The notes: a model not told the origin generated them from the sequence alone. A stretch of 64,000 nt of DNA from Candidatus Fusicatenibacter intestinigallinarum (GCA_019119555.1 DWWU01000041.1:1-64000), one strand, 5' to 3'. Counted from the first letter of the stretch, positions 40,492 to 49,580 are shown. Made by a program: numbers and translations.

Positions 40492-42585
40492 ATGTACAAG
40501 AGTTTTTCCATGGAACTGGCTGGCCGTACGCTGACGGTTGATATTGACCGTGTTGCAAAACAGGCGAACGGCGCGGCATTTATGCACTATGGCGATACCG
40601 TCGTTCTGTCTACTGCCACAGCGTCCGATAAACCGAGGGAGGGAATTGATTTCTTTCCTCTGAGCGTTGAGTACGAAGAGAAAATGTATGCAGTAGGAAA
40701 AATTCCGGGCGGCTTTAACAAGAGAGAGGGAAAAGCCAGCGAGCATGCGATTCTGACCAGTCGTGTCATCGACCGACCGATGCGGCCGCTGTTTCCGAAG
40801 GATTACCGCAACGATGTTACCCTGAATAACATGGTAATGTCTGTAGATCCGGAATGCAACCCGGAGGTTGTGGCGATGCTGGGTTCCGCGATTGCAACCT
40901 GCATCTCGGATATCCCGTTTGACGGTCCCTGTGCGATGACGCAGATGGGTATGATCGACGGAGAACTGATCGTCAACCCGTCCCTGGCTCAGAAGGCGGT
41001 TTCCGATCTGAGTCTGACTGTTGCATCCACCCGTGAGAAAGTCATCATGATCGAGGCCGGTGCCAATGAGATTCCGGAAGCAAAGATGATCGAAGCGATC
41101 TATAAGGCCCACGATGTGAACCAGGAGATTATCAAATTTATTGATGAGATTGTTGCGGCGTGCGGCAAACCGAAGCACACTTATGAAAGCTGTGCGGTTC
41201 CGGAGGAACTGTTTGCGGCAATCCGTGAGATTGTTCCGCCGGAAGAAATGGAAGAGGCGGTATTCACCGATGACAAGCAGACAAGAGAAGAGAATATCCG
41301 CGTGATCACAGAAAAGCTGGAGGAGGCGTTTGCTGAGAACGAAGAGTGGCTGGCAGTGCTGGGCGAGGCGGTATACCAGTATCAGAAAAAGACCGTTCGC
41401 AAGATGATTCTGAAGGATCACAAACGTCCGGACGGACGTGCGATCAATCAGATCCGCCCTCTGGCTGCGGAAGTTGATATTATTCCGAGAGTTCACGGTT
41501 CTGCAATGTTTACCCGCGGACAGACCCAGATCTGTACTGTGACGACACTGGCTCCGCTTTCCGAGTCGCAGAAACTGGACGGACTGGATGAGTTTGAAAT
41601 CTCCAAGAGATATATGCATCAGTATAATTTCCCGTCTTACTCCGTAGGGGAGACAAAGCCCTCCCGCGGACCGGGACGCCGTGAGATCGGCCACGGAGCG
41701 CTGGCGGAGCGTGCATTGATTCCGGTGCTTCCCACGGAGGAAGAATTCCCTTATGCAATCCGTACCGTATCTGAGACCTTTGAATCCAATGGATCCACCT
41801 CTCAGGCAAGTATCTGTGCGTCCACCATGTCGCTGATGGCGGCCGGCGTGCCGATCAGAAAACCTGTGGCAGGAATCTCCTGCGGTCTGGTTACCGGAGA
41901 GACAGATGACGATTACCTGGTACTGACGGATATTCAGGGTCTGGAAGACTTCTTTGGAGATATGGATTTCAAGGTTGCCGGAACCCATGACGGAATCACC
42001 GCGATTCAGATGGATATCAAAATTCACGGACTGACCCGCCAGATCGTGGAGGAGGCAATCGCAAGGACCAAAGAGGCCCGTGAGTATATTCTGACGGAAG
42101 TTATGGAGAAAACCATCGCTGCTCCCCGTCCTACGGTAGGACCGCTGGCTCCGAAGATCATTCAGATCCAGATTGATCCTCAGAAGATTGGTGATGTTGT
42201 TGGACAGAGAGGAAAGACGATCAATGCGATCATCGATGAGACGGGTGTTAAGATTGATATCGATGATGACGGTTCGGTTTCCATCTGCGGCACCGATCAG
42301 GCGATGATGGACAAAGCAGTAGAGTATATTCGTATTATCACAACCGAATTTGAGGCAGGTCAGATCTTTACCGGAAAAGTTGTCAGCATTAAAGAGTTTG
42401 GCGCTTTCCTTGAGTTTGCACCTGGAAAGGAAGGCCTGGTTCATATTTCCAAGATTTCCAAACAGCGGATCAACCATGTGGAAGATGTCCTGACGCTGGG
42501 AGATGTTGTGAAAGTTGTATGCCTGGGCAAAGACAAGATGGGAAGAGTAAGCTTCAGCATGAAGGATGTTCCTGCGGAAGCATAA
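40492..42585 (+). CDS. pnp: Polyribonucleotide nucleotidyltransferase
   Basis: RNase PH repeats, KH (GKTINAIIDETGVKIDI) and S1 domains; downstream of rpsO. Confidence 0.96.
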   Translation: MYKSFSMELAGRTLTVDIDRVAKQANGAAFMHYGDTVVLSTATASDKPREGIDFFPLSVEYEEKMYAVGKIPGGFNKREGKASEHAILTSRVIDRPMRPLFPKDYRNDVTLNNMVMSVDPECNPEVVAMLGSAIATCISDIPFDGPCAMTQMGMIDGELIVNPSLAQKAVSDLSLTVASTREKVIMIEAGANEIPEAKMIEAIYKAHDVNQEIIKFIDEIVAACGKPKHTYESCAVPEELFAAIREIVPPEEMEEAVFTDDKQTREENIRVITEKLEEAFAENEEWLAVLGEAVYQYQKKTVRKMILKDHKRPDGRAINQIRPLAAEVDIIPRVHGSAMFTRGQTQICTVTTLAPLSESQKLDGLDEFEISKRYMHQYNFPSYSVGETKPSRGPGRREIGHGALAERALIPVLPTEEEFPYAIRTVSETFESNGSTSQASICASTMSLMAAGVPIRKPVAGISCGLVTGETDDDYLVLTDIQGLEDFFGDMDFKVAGTHDGITAIQMDIKIHGLTRQIVEEAIARTKEAREYILTEVMEKTIAAPRPTVGPLAPKIIQIQIDPQKIGDVVGQRGKTINAIIDETGVKIDIDDDGSVSICGTDQAMMDKAVEYIRIITTEFEAGQIFTGKVVSIKEFGAFLEFAPGKEGLVHISKISKQRINHVEDVLTLGDVVKVVCLGKDKMGRVSFSMKDVPAEA

Positions 42586-42615
42586 AACAGCATGGTCTGA
42601 AAAGACAACGTATAA

Positions 42616-42672
42616 ACGAACAGAAAGGCTTTGGGGACGGGGCGGATGTCTCGCCCTGAAGCCTTCTTTTTG
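42616..42672 (+). terminator. Terminator-like hairpin after pnp
   Basis: AAAGGCTT...AAGCCTTCTTTTT. Confidence 0.65.
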
Positions 42673-42721
42673 CGGAAACTGTACCGGTGAAAGGTTTTGC
42701 GGAAGAAAGGTAGAGAGGACA

Positions 42722-43234
42722 ATGAGGTATCACAATATTACAAAGGATGACATGTTGAACGGAGACGGACTGAGAGTGGTATTGTGGGTAGCAGGCTGCA
42801 GTCATCACTGCAAGGGATGTCAGAATCCGATTACCTGGGACCCGAACGGAGGAATTCCATTCGATGAGGCGGCGAAACAGGAAATTTTTGAACAGCTGGA
42901 AAAGGATTATATCTCCGGAATCACTTTTTCCGGCGGGGATCCCCTGCATCCGGCGAATGAGGCGGATGTGACCGCTCTGGCCAGGGAAATCAGGGAAAAG
43001 TATCCGTCCAAGGATATCTGGCTTTACACAGGATACCGCTGGGAAGAGATCTGCGACCACGAGATCATTTCCTATACAGATGTGCTGGTAGACGGCCGTT
43101 TTATCCTGGAACAGCTGGACGTAACGCTGCCATGGAAGGGAAGTCCGAACCAGAGGGTGATCGATGTGAAGCGGACGCTGAGGAAGGGAAAGGTTGTACT
43201 GTTTGACGAGGAGGAAGAAGATGGAGAAAATTAA
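42722..43234 (+). CDS. nrdG: Anaerobic ribonucleoside-triphosphate reductase activating protein
   Basis: [22 protein letters not shown] (CxxxCxxC), [14 protein letters not shown]. Confidence 0.93.
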   Translation: MRYHNITKDDMLNGDGLRVVLWVAGCSHHCKGCQNPITWDPNGGIPFDEAAKQEIFEQLEKDYISGITFSGGDPLHPANEADVTALAREIREKYPSKDIWLYTGYRWEEICDHEIISYTDVLVDGRFILEQLDVTLPWKGSPNQRVIDVKRTLRKGKVVLFDEEEEDGEN

Positions 43235-43655
43235 GATTCAGTATCTGAACGATGAAATGGAACGTCTTCGTTATATCGACGGAAAATCCGACTGGATCGA
43301 TCTGCGTGCGGCGGAAGATGTGGAAATGAAGGCGGGAGAATTCCGGCTGATTCCTCTGGGAGTGGCCATGCAGCTTCCCAGGGGCTATGAGGCTCATATC
43401 GTTCCGAGAAGCAGCACATTTAAAAATTTCGGAATCATTCAGACGAATCACATGGGAATCATTGACGAATCTTACTGCGGACCAAACGACTGGTTCTTTA
43501 TGCCTGCATATGCGCTGCGGGATACGGTGATCCGTAAAAATGACAGGATCTGTCAGTTCCGGATTCAGAAACATCAGCCGGAAATCATTTTTGAAGAGGT
43601 AGACCGGCTGGACGGAGAAGACCGCGGAGGGATCGGAAGCACAGGGATAAAATAA
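43221..43655 (+). CDS. dut: dUTP diphosphatase
   Basis: [58 protein letters not shown]. Confidence 0.92.
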   Translation: MEKIKIQYLNDEMERLRYIDGKSDWIDLRAAEDVEMKAGEFRLIPLGVAMQLPRGYEAHIVPRSSTFKNFGIIQTNHMGIIDESYCGPNDWFFMPAYALRDTVIRKNDRICQFRIQKHQPEIIFEEVDRLDGEDRGGIGSTGIK

Positions 43656-43692
43656 GCCGGCGGCTTTGAGAAGCGCTGGAATATAAAAAAAA

Positions 43693-43886
43693 GTTCAAAG
43701 TTCAATTTATAAATGCAAAAAATCCCGCCGAAGTTGTAAGAAAAATTCAAAAAACCGAAAATCCAGTTGAACTGAACAGGAATCTGTGCTAGCATAGGTT
43801 CATGAACGAAATGTTCATTGAACAAATCGGCGGAAGGGACTATTCTCCGGAGACCACAAAAGTTCAACTTTGTATTCAGAGTTCAA
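43693..43886. promoter_or_regulatory. Promoter TTGAAC-N17-TAGCAT (43767-43795) embedded in a cluster of GTTCAA/TTGAAC motifs
   Basis: GTTCAA at 43693, 43700, 43862, 43881; TTGAAC at 43767; palindromes GTTCATGAAC 43798 and GTTCATTGAAC 43813. Confidence 0.75.
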
Positions 43887-43982
43887 TGAATCAAAAGGCA
43901 ATGAATCAAAAGAAATGCAGCTCTTTTCTGAATATGACAGGGAGGAAAAGCGCCGTGTTTCAAACGGCGGGAGGAAAAAGAA

Positions 43983-45530
43983 ATGTCGAATGAATTGTTT
44001 GCGCAGAGACTGAAGACAGCAATGGAACATCAGCATATGAAACAGATTGATCTGGTGCGTGCGGCGGAAGACCGCGGGATAAAACTGGGCAAGAGCCATG
44101 TGAGCCAGTATGTGAGCGGGAAAACAGTGCCCCGCGAGGAGGTTCTCAGGTTTCTGGCGGAGACGCTGCAGGTGGAGGCCGAATGGCTGATCGGAAAGGC
44201 GGACGGGAGCACAGAAGGGCAGGGAGAGCGGTCGTCTGCTGAGGATCGGAAAAGTTCCGGGCACGAGGATTCGGGCGGCCAGAAATCCGATCAGGATCCT
44301 GACGAAAATGATAATGTCCGCGTGTTCCGGAAATCCACAAAGCTGGACCATGTGCTGTATGATGTCCGCGGACCGGTGGTTGAGGAAGCAGAGCGAATGG
44401 AAAATGAAGGCGTCCGTATTCTGAAACTGAATATCGGAAATCCGGCTCCGTTCGACTTCCATGCGCCGGATGAAGTGGTGTTTGATATGCGCCGGCAGAT
44501 GACGCGATGTGAGGGATATTCCCCGGCCAACGGGCTTTTTTCTGCGCGAAAGGCAATCATGCAGTATGCCCAGCTGAAAAAAATTCCAAATGTGTCGGTG
44601 GACGATATTTATACGGGAAACGGCGTCAGCGAGCTGATCAATCTCTGTATGTCGGCGCTGCTGGACGACGGGGATGAGATTCTGATCCCTTCTCCGGATT
44701 ATCCTCTGTGGACGGCCTGCGCTACGCTTGCCGGAGGAAAAGCCGTTCACTATATCTGCGATGAACAGTCAGACTGGTATCCTGATCTGTCGGATATTCG
44801 CAGAAAGATCACTTCACACACGAAAGCGATTGTGATTATCAATCCCAACAATCCGACAGGAGCCCTCTATCCGAGGGAGGTGCTTCAGCAGATTGTGGAC
44901 ATTGCGAGGGAACATCAGCTGATGATTTTTTCCGATGAGATTTATGACCGTCTGGTCATGGACGGGGAAGAACATGTGTCCATCGCGTCTCTTGCGCCGG
45001 ATCTGTTCTGCGTGACTTTCAGCGGGTTGTCCAAGTCACATATGGTGGCGGGCTTCCGGATCGGCTGGATGATTCTCAGCGGAAACAAAAGGATTGCCCG
45101 GGATTATATCGAGGGAATCAAGATGCTTTCCAACATGAGACTCTGCTCCAATGTCCCGGCACAGTCGATTGTACAGACCGCGCTGGGAGGATACCAGAGT
45201 GTGAACAGCTATATTGAACCGGGCGGAAGGATTTATGAACAGAGGGATTATATTTATCAGGCGCTGACGGATATTCCGGGAATCACGGCAGTGAAGCCGA
45301 AGGCGGCGTTCTATATTTTCCCGAAGCTGGATGTGAAAAAATTCCATATTCTGGATGATGAAAAATTCGTGCTGGATCTGCTGAAAGAAAAGAAGATTCT
45401 TCTGATTCACGGCGGCGGATTCAACTGGGAGCAGCCAGATCATTTCCGCGTGGTGTATCTGCCGAGACTGGAAGTTCTGAAAGAGGCGACCGGAAAGATT
45501 GCTGATTTCCTGAGTACTTACCGTCAGTAG
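43983..45530 (+). CDS. XRE-family HTH domain fused to an AlaT-like class I/II aminotransferase
   Basis: N-term LFAQRLKTAMEHQHMKQIDLVRAAEDRGIKLGKSHVSQYVSGKTVPREE HTH; C-term IINPNNPTGALYPREVL, TFSGLSKSHMVAGFRIGWM PLP-lysine region. Confidence 0.92.
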   Translation: MSNELFAQRLKTAMEHQHMKQIDLVRAAEDRGIKLGKSHVSQYVSGKTVPREEVLRFLAETLQVEAEWLIGKADGSTEGQGERSSAEDRKSSGHEDSGGQKSDQDPDENDNVRVFRKSTKLDHVLYDVRGPVVEEAERMENEGVRILKLNIGNPAPFDFHAPDEVVFDMRRQMTRCEGYSPANGLFSARKAIMQYAQLKKIPNVSVDDIYTGNGVSELINLCMSALLDDGDEILIPSPDYPLWTACATLAGGKAVHYICDEQSDWYPDLSDIRRKITSHTKAIVIINPNNPTGALYPREVLQQIVDIAREHQLMIFSDEIYDRLVMDGEEHVSIASLAPDLFCVTFSGLSKSHMVAGFRIGWMILSGNKRIARDYIEGIKMLSNMRLCSNVPAQSIVQTALGGYQSVNSYIEPGGRIYEQRDYIYQALTDIPGITAVKPKAAFYIFPKLDVKKFHILDDEKFVLDLLKEKKILLIHGGGFNWEQPDHFRVVYLPRLEVLKEATGKIADFLSTYRQ

Positions 45531-45568
45531 GAACTACACCAAATCGTTTGCCTGATTTCCCGATTGCA

Positions 45569-45618
45569 CGGATCAAAAATACTCAGCGTAGCGAGCTACG
45601 CTGAGTATTTTTGATCCG
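45569..45618. terminator. Perfect 24-bp palindrome (GA centre), likely bidirectional terminator
   Basis: CGGATCAAAAATACTCAGCGTAGC-GA-GCTACGCTGAGTATTTTTGATCCG. Confidence 0.85.
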
Positions 45619-45703
45619 CATACCAGAAAAACATTCTGCGCGATTGGTCCGGTTATTTGTCGAACGCTGTACCAGGAAAGATGTTTCAGACACGCTCCCG
45701 GCG

Positions 45704-46328
45704 TTACGGTTCCTGTTGATCTGCGACGCGCAGATCTCTGAAATAGTATTCCAGATCTCTGTCGGTAATCTCGCGGATTACCCGGCAGGGATTTCCGGCG
45801 GCCACACAGTTGGCCGGCCACATCGTGGAGCACAATGCTTCCTGCGCCGATGATGGAATTTTCTCCGATTGTGACGCCGGGACAGATGACCACGTTGCTT
45901 CCGATCCACACATTGTCGCCGATATTCACTTCAAAGGAATACATCTCCCCATGTTCGCGCAGCTTGTGATGGACCGGATGTCCGGTTGTGATGATCACCA
46001 CATTCGGGGCGATCAGGACGCCGTTTCCGATGCGGATGGTATAGTCGTCAACCAGCGTCAGATTGCAATTCACATAGACGTTGTCTCCCAGCGTTACGGT
46101 TTTTCCGATGGCAACTGTCAGCGGCGGCTCCACCTAGGCGTCTTTGCCGACGGATCCGAAAATCTCCGGAAGCATTTCCGCGCGTCTGGCACGCTCTTCC
46201 GGGCGAAGATGATTGAAATCGTAACAGAGACCTTTGGCTCTCGACTGAAGCTGAAAATACTCATCGGTGTCAGTCCAGAGCCATCCTTTTGCTTTGCGCT
46301 CTTCCATTTTTCTGTAGGCATCGCTCAT
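45704..46328 (-). pseudogene. Maltose/sugar O-acetyltransferase pseudogene (in-frame TAG at 46134-46136 plus frameshift near 45822-45826)
   Basis: MSDAYRKMEERKAKGWLWTDTDEYFQ...GKDA*VEPPLTVAIGKTVTLGDNVYVNCNLTLVDDYTIRIGNGV...GSIVLHDV then frame change to NCVAAGNPCRVIREITDRDLEYYFRDL. Confidence 0.85.
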
Positions 46329-46365
46329 AGGTTTTTATTTCCCCCTTTTCTGTAAATTAATATGA

Positions 46366-46530
46366 ACCGGAACGGTTCAGTCGGCTGGCTTTTTTGTATC
46401 ACAGGAAACTGTGTTCCCTGTGATACAAAAAAGCTCCGCGGGATGCGCACTCGCGCGAAGCAGAAAACTGTCGCTAAAGCGACCGCGCTCAGAACGCACA
46501 GATTTGACTGAACTGTAGCGGTACGTTTTT
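46366..46530. repeat. Composite repeat: split family-1 arms flanking a family-4 element and further short palindromes
   Basis: ACGGTTCAGTC near 46370 and GACTGAACTGT near 46505 flank TTTTTGTATCACAGGAAACTGTGTTCCCTGTGATACAAAAAA (46391-46432). Confidence 0.65.
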
Positions 46531-46533
46531 GAC

Positions 46534-47505
46534 TCAGTTTTTTTCTTTCATCTGTACGGTATTGTTTGAAATTTTGAATTTTTTAAAGCTGTTGATAAAG
46601 CTGGAGATTCGGCTGTAGCCGTACTGCTTTACGTCAAATCCCCCGAAATGGCTGCGGAGCGCCTCGTGAACGATACTCAGATTGTCGACGCGGCCGTTAT
46701 TGTTCTGAATAAATTCTGTCAGGAATTTTTCAATTTCCGGACGGGAGACTGTACTGTGCTTTTCCTTGACCAGATAATTGTGCCCCGCTTTGATCAGCTC
46801 AATGTCATCCATGCTTTCCAGAAAGGTGGAAAGCTTTGAATATCCGTAATTCCGAACGTCAAATTCGGAGAACTTCTTCTGCAGAATATTTCCCACCTCG
46901 CTCAGAGTGGTATTTTTTCCGTGATCGTTGTTATCTGTGAGAATTCTTGAGACGGTCCGCTCGATTTCCGATTTGCTGGTGATCGCAGGCGGTTCTTCGA
47001 TGGAACTTCCGTAGCGGACGGAAGAATCCGAGATTACATTCCCGGAGGGAGCGACGTCGTCCTCATTCTGGGAAATTACTTCAAGAATTTTAAAAGAATC
47101 ACAGGCGACGCGAAACGAGGAGGGAGTTTTCTGCTCTCCCATGCCAAGCACATACATGCCGGACTCGCGCAGGCGCTGGGCAAGCTTTGTGAAATCGGAA
47201 TCGGAGGACACCAGGCAAAACCCTTCCACATGGTTGGAATAGAGAATATCCATGGCGTCAATGATCATTGCAGAGTCTGTGGAATTTTTTCCGTTGGTGT
47301 TGCTGTACTGCTGGATCGGGTTGATGGAATACTGAAGAAGCTGCTCTTTCCAGCTCCGCTTTGAGATATCTGTCCAGTCTCCGTAAATTCGTTTGTAGGT
47401 GGCGACCCCCTGATCGGAGACTTCATCGAGAATGTATCTGATATACTTTGGAGATACGTTGTCGGCGTCGATCAGTACGGCGAATCTCCTGTCTTTCTGC
47501 TCCAT
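46534..47505 (-). CDS. NYN domain protein with two OST-HTH/LOTUS domains
   Basis: FAVLIDADNVSPKYIRYILDEV, FCLVSSDSDFTKLAQRLRESGMYVLGMGE; two C-terminal repeats with (F/D)V(R/K)xYGYS. Confidence 0.88.
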   Translation of the reverse strand: MEQKDRRFAVLIDADNVSPKYIRYILDEVSDQGVATYKRIYGDWTDISKRSWKEQLLQYSINPIQQYSNTNGKNSTDSAMIIDAMDILYSNHVEGFCLVSSDSDFTKLAQRLRESGMYVLGMGEQKTPSSFRVACDSFKILEVISQNEDDVAPSGNVISDSSVRYGSSIEEPPAITSKSEIERTVSRILTDNNDHGKNTTLSEVGNILQKKFSEFDVRNYGYSKLSTFLESMDDIELIKAGHNYLVKEKHSTVSRPEIEKFLTEFIQNNNGRVDNLSIVHEALRSHFGGFDVKQYGYSRISSFINSFKKFKISNNTVQMKEKN

Positions 47506-47814
47506 AGGCAATTTTTCCTTCCTTCTTCTAAATATGATAAAATGCGGCATCCCGAAACATGAACTGCCGCAGTATATTCTCAGTTTAGTATAAATCGGCG
47601 AAAGGGTCAATGGACAAACCGATGTATTTCCGGATGATTTTTTGGTGAAATAGGGGAATTGTCTCATTGGCCGGAGGTAGAATTCTTCCGGAGGTTGAAT
47701 CGCTGCAATTCCTGAAGCGACTGTAAGTGAAGGTCGCCAAAAGCAGCTTTTTATGTTATACTATCGGCACGGAAACAGGGGATCAAAAGCAGAAACAGAA
47801 AAGGCGGTGAAAGC

Positions 47815-47871
47815 CCGGAAGTAAACTTCCGGATCTACCAGGATCGACGCAGTAAATGCGTCAGGAGGAGG
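47815..47871 (+). repeat. Family-3 double-hairpin element ending in an SD
   Basis: CCGGAAGTAAACTTCCGGATCTACCAGGATCGACGCAGTAAATGCGTCAGGAGGAGG. Confidence 0.85.
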
Positions 47872-47876
47872 CAAAA

Positions 47877-48767
47877 ATGTTGATGGATCAATTTCTTACT
47901 GCGGCAGAGAGGGAAGGGCTTCTTCCTTTCGGCGCGGAAGTGTGCAGAAACGGTAAAGTCACAGAACACTGGGAGCAGACGCCGGGCAGGAGGTATCCGG
48001 TGTATTCGGCAGCGAAAAGCTTTACGTCCACGGCAGTCGGACTTGCGGTGGATGAGGGAAAGATGGCTCTGGAGGATCCGCTGGAAAAGTTTTTTCCTCA
48101 GGAACTGGACCGGGCAGGGGGAACATCTGGCGATCTGTGGAGACAGGTGACAATCCGCAGGCTGCTGACGATGACGGTGCCTGGGCTGCCTTTCCGCCCG
48201 TCGGGGGAAGACTGGCTGATGGACTGTTTCTCCAGAACCTTCGATATCGGGAGGGGAACAGAGTTTTCCTACTCCAATTTGCCGGCGTATCTGGCCGGCG
48301 TAACAGTGGAACGTGCGGTCGGGGAGCATACGGCGGATTATCTGGAGCGGAAACTGTTTGTTCCGCTTGAAATTCCAAGACCTCCGATGCAGCTTTGCCC
48401 GAAAGGGCATTTTTATGGCGCTACGGGAATGGAACTGACGGCCCATGAACTTGGAATGCTGGGGCAGCTGTATCTGGATCAGGGGGTGTGGAATAGAAAG
48501 AGAATACTGTCGGAGATGTGGAGCCGTGAGGCGGTCCGCCGCCAGGTTTCCAACCGGGAAGGCGGGTACGGCTACTTTTTCTGGGTGCGTCCGGACGGCG
48601 GCTTTACGATTCGTGGAAAGTGGGGCCAGAGATGTTACGTCTTTCCGGAGGCGCATACCGTAGTGTCCTGGGTGTCGCATCTTCCGGAGGAGGAACGGTG
48701 CAGGCGGCAGGAAGAACTGTTCACGGAGGCGGCCATGCAGGAAGGCCTGCTGCCGGGCGAAGACTGA
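47877..48767 (+). CDS. Serine hydrolase (beta-lactamase/class C-like family)
   Basis: YSAAKSFTSTAVGLAVDEGKM (SxxK), FSYSNLPAYLAG (YxN-like); ATG after AGGAGGAGG. Confidence 0.88.
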   Translation: MLMDQFLTAAEREGLLPFGAEVCRNGKVTEHWEQTPGRRYPVYSAAKSFTSTAVGLAVDEGKMALEDPLEKFFPQELDRAGGTSGDLWRQVTIRRLLTMTVPGLPFRPSGEDWLMDCFSRTFDIGRGTEFSYSNLPAYLAGVTVERAVGEHTADYLERKLFVPLEIPRPPMQLCPKGHFYGATGMELTAHELGMLGQLYLDQGVWNRKRILSEMWSREAVRRQVSNREGGYGYFFWVRPDGGFTIRGKWGQRCYVFPEAHTVVSWVSHLPEEERCRRQEELFTEAAMQEGLLPGED

Positions 48768-48886
48768 AGCGTGCGTGTTTAGCGGCAGGCAGCAGGAAAA
48801 TGGAAGAAGAGAGCAGGAAAAGATAAGAAAGAACCAGGATTCTGGAGTATAGTATTGGGTAAACAGGTGTTGAAAAGGAGTATGAA

Positions 48887-49498
48887 ATGAATCAGAAGGA
48901 GAGAATGCTTGCGGAGCTTCCCTATCGTGCCTGGCTGGACGGCCTGGCAGAGGAGCGGCAGGAGACAAAAAAGAAAGTGTTTCAGTTCAATCACACCAGT
49001 CCGGAAGAACAGGAAACGCTGGATCGGCTGATCCGTGAGATCATCGGAGTTCACGGAGAAGCGCTGACTGTGGAGCAGCCGTTTCACTGTGATTACGGCA
49101 GCAATATTGAAGTGGGAGAAAATTTCTTTGCCAACTATAATCTGACGATCCTGGATGTGGCAAAGGTTGTGATAGGAAAAAATGTTCAGATCGCTCCGAA
49201 CGTATCGATTTATACAGCGGGACATCCTCTGGACCCGGAAGCCCGGAACTCCGGGTATGAGTACGGAATCGGGATCACAATCGGAGACAATGTGTGGATC
49301 GGCGGAAATACGGTAGTCAATCCGGGCGTTCACATCGGAAACAATGTGGTCATCGGCTCCGGAAGCGTGGTGACGAAAGATATTCCGGACAATGCGGTGG
49401 CAGCGGGAAATCCGTGCAGAGTGCTTCGGTATCTGACTGAGGAGGACAAGAAGTACTATTACAAAAAACGTGAATTTGACGTGGATTACCGGGAATAA
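48887..49498 (+). CDS. maa: Maltose O-acetyltransferase family protein (intact paralogue of the 45704-46328 pseudogene)
   Basis: Left-handed beta-helix hexapeptides, NFFANYNLTILDVAKVVIGKNVQIAPNVSIYTAGHPLD, GAGS-like GSGSVVTKDIPDNAVAAGNPCRVLR. Confidence 0.9.
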   Translation: MNQKERMLAELPYRAWLDGLAEERQETKKKVFQFNHTSPEEQETLDRLIREIIGVHGEALTVEQPFHCDYGSNIEVGENFFANYNLTILDVAKVVIGKNVQIAPNVSIYTAGHPLDPEARNSGYEYGIGITIGDNVWIGGNTVVNPGVHIGNNVVIGSGSVVTKDIPDNAVAAGNPCRVLRYLTEEDKKYYYKKREFDVDYRE

Positions 49499-49532
49499 GA
49501 AAAAATACAGCCATCCGGGAGGAGATACGGCC

Positions 49533-49580
49533 AGGAAAAAGCCGGCGGGTCACAGAGACGATCCGCCGGCTTTTTCTTTC
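49533..49580. terminator. Bidirectional terminator between convergent maa and NUDIX genes
   Basis: AAAAAGCCGGCGGGTC...GATCCGCCGGCTTTTTCTTT. Confidence 0.85.

Noticed and set aside
46133-46137. In-frame TAG in the acetyltransferase as possible recoding (e.g. pyrrolysine)
   Set aside because: A separate frameshift in the same gene and an intact paralogue nearby make a pseudogene the simpler explanation.
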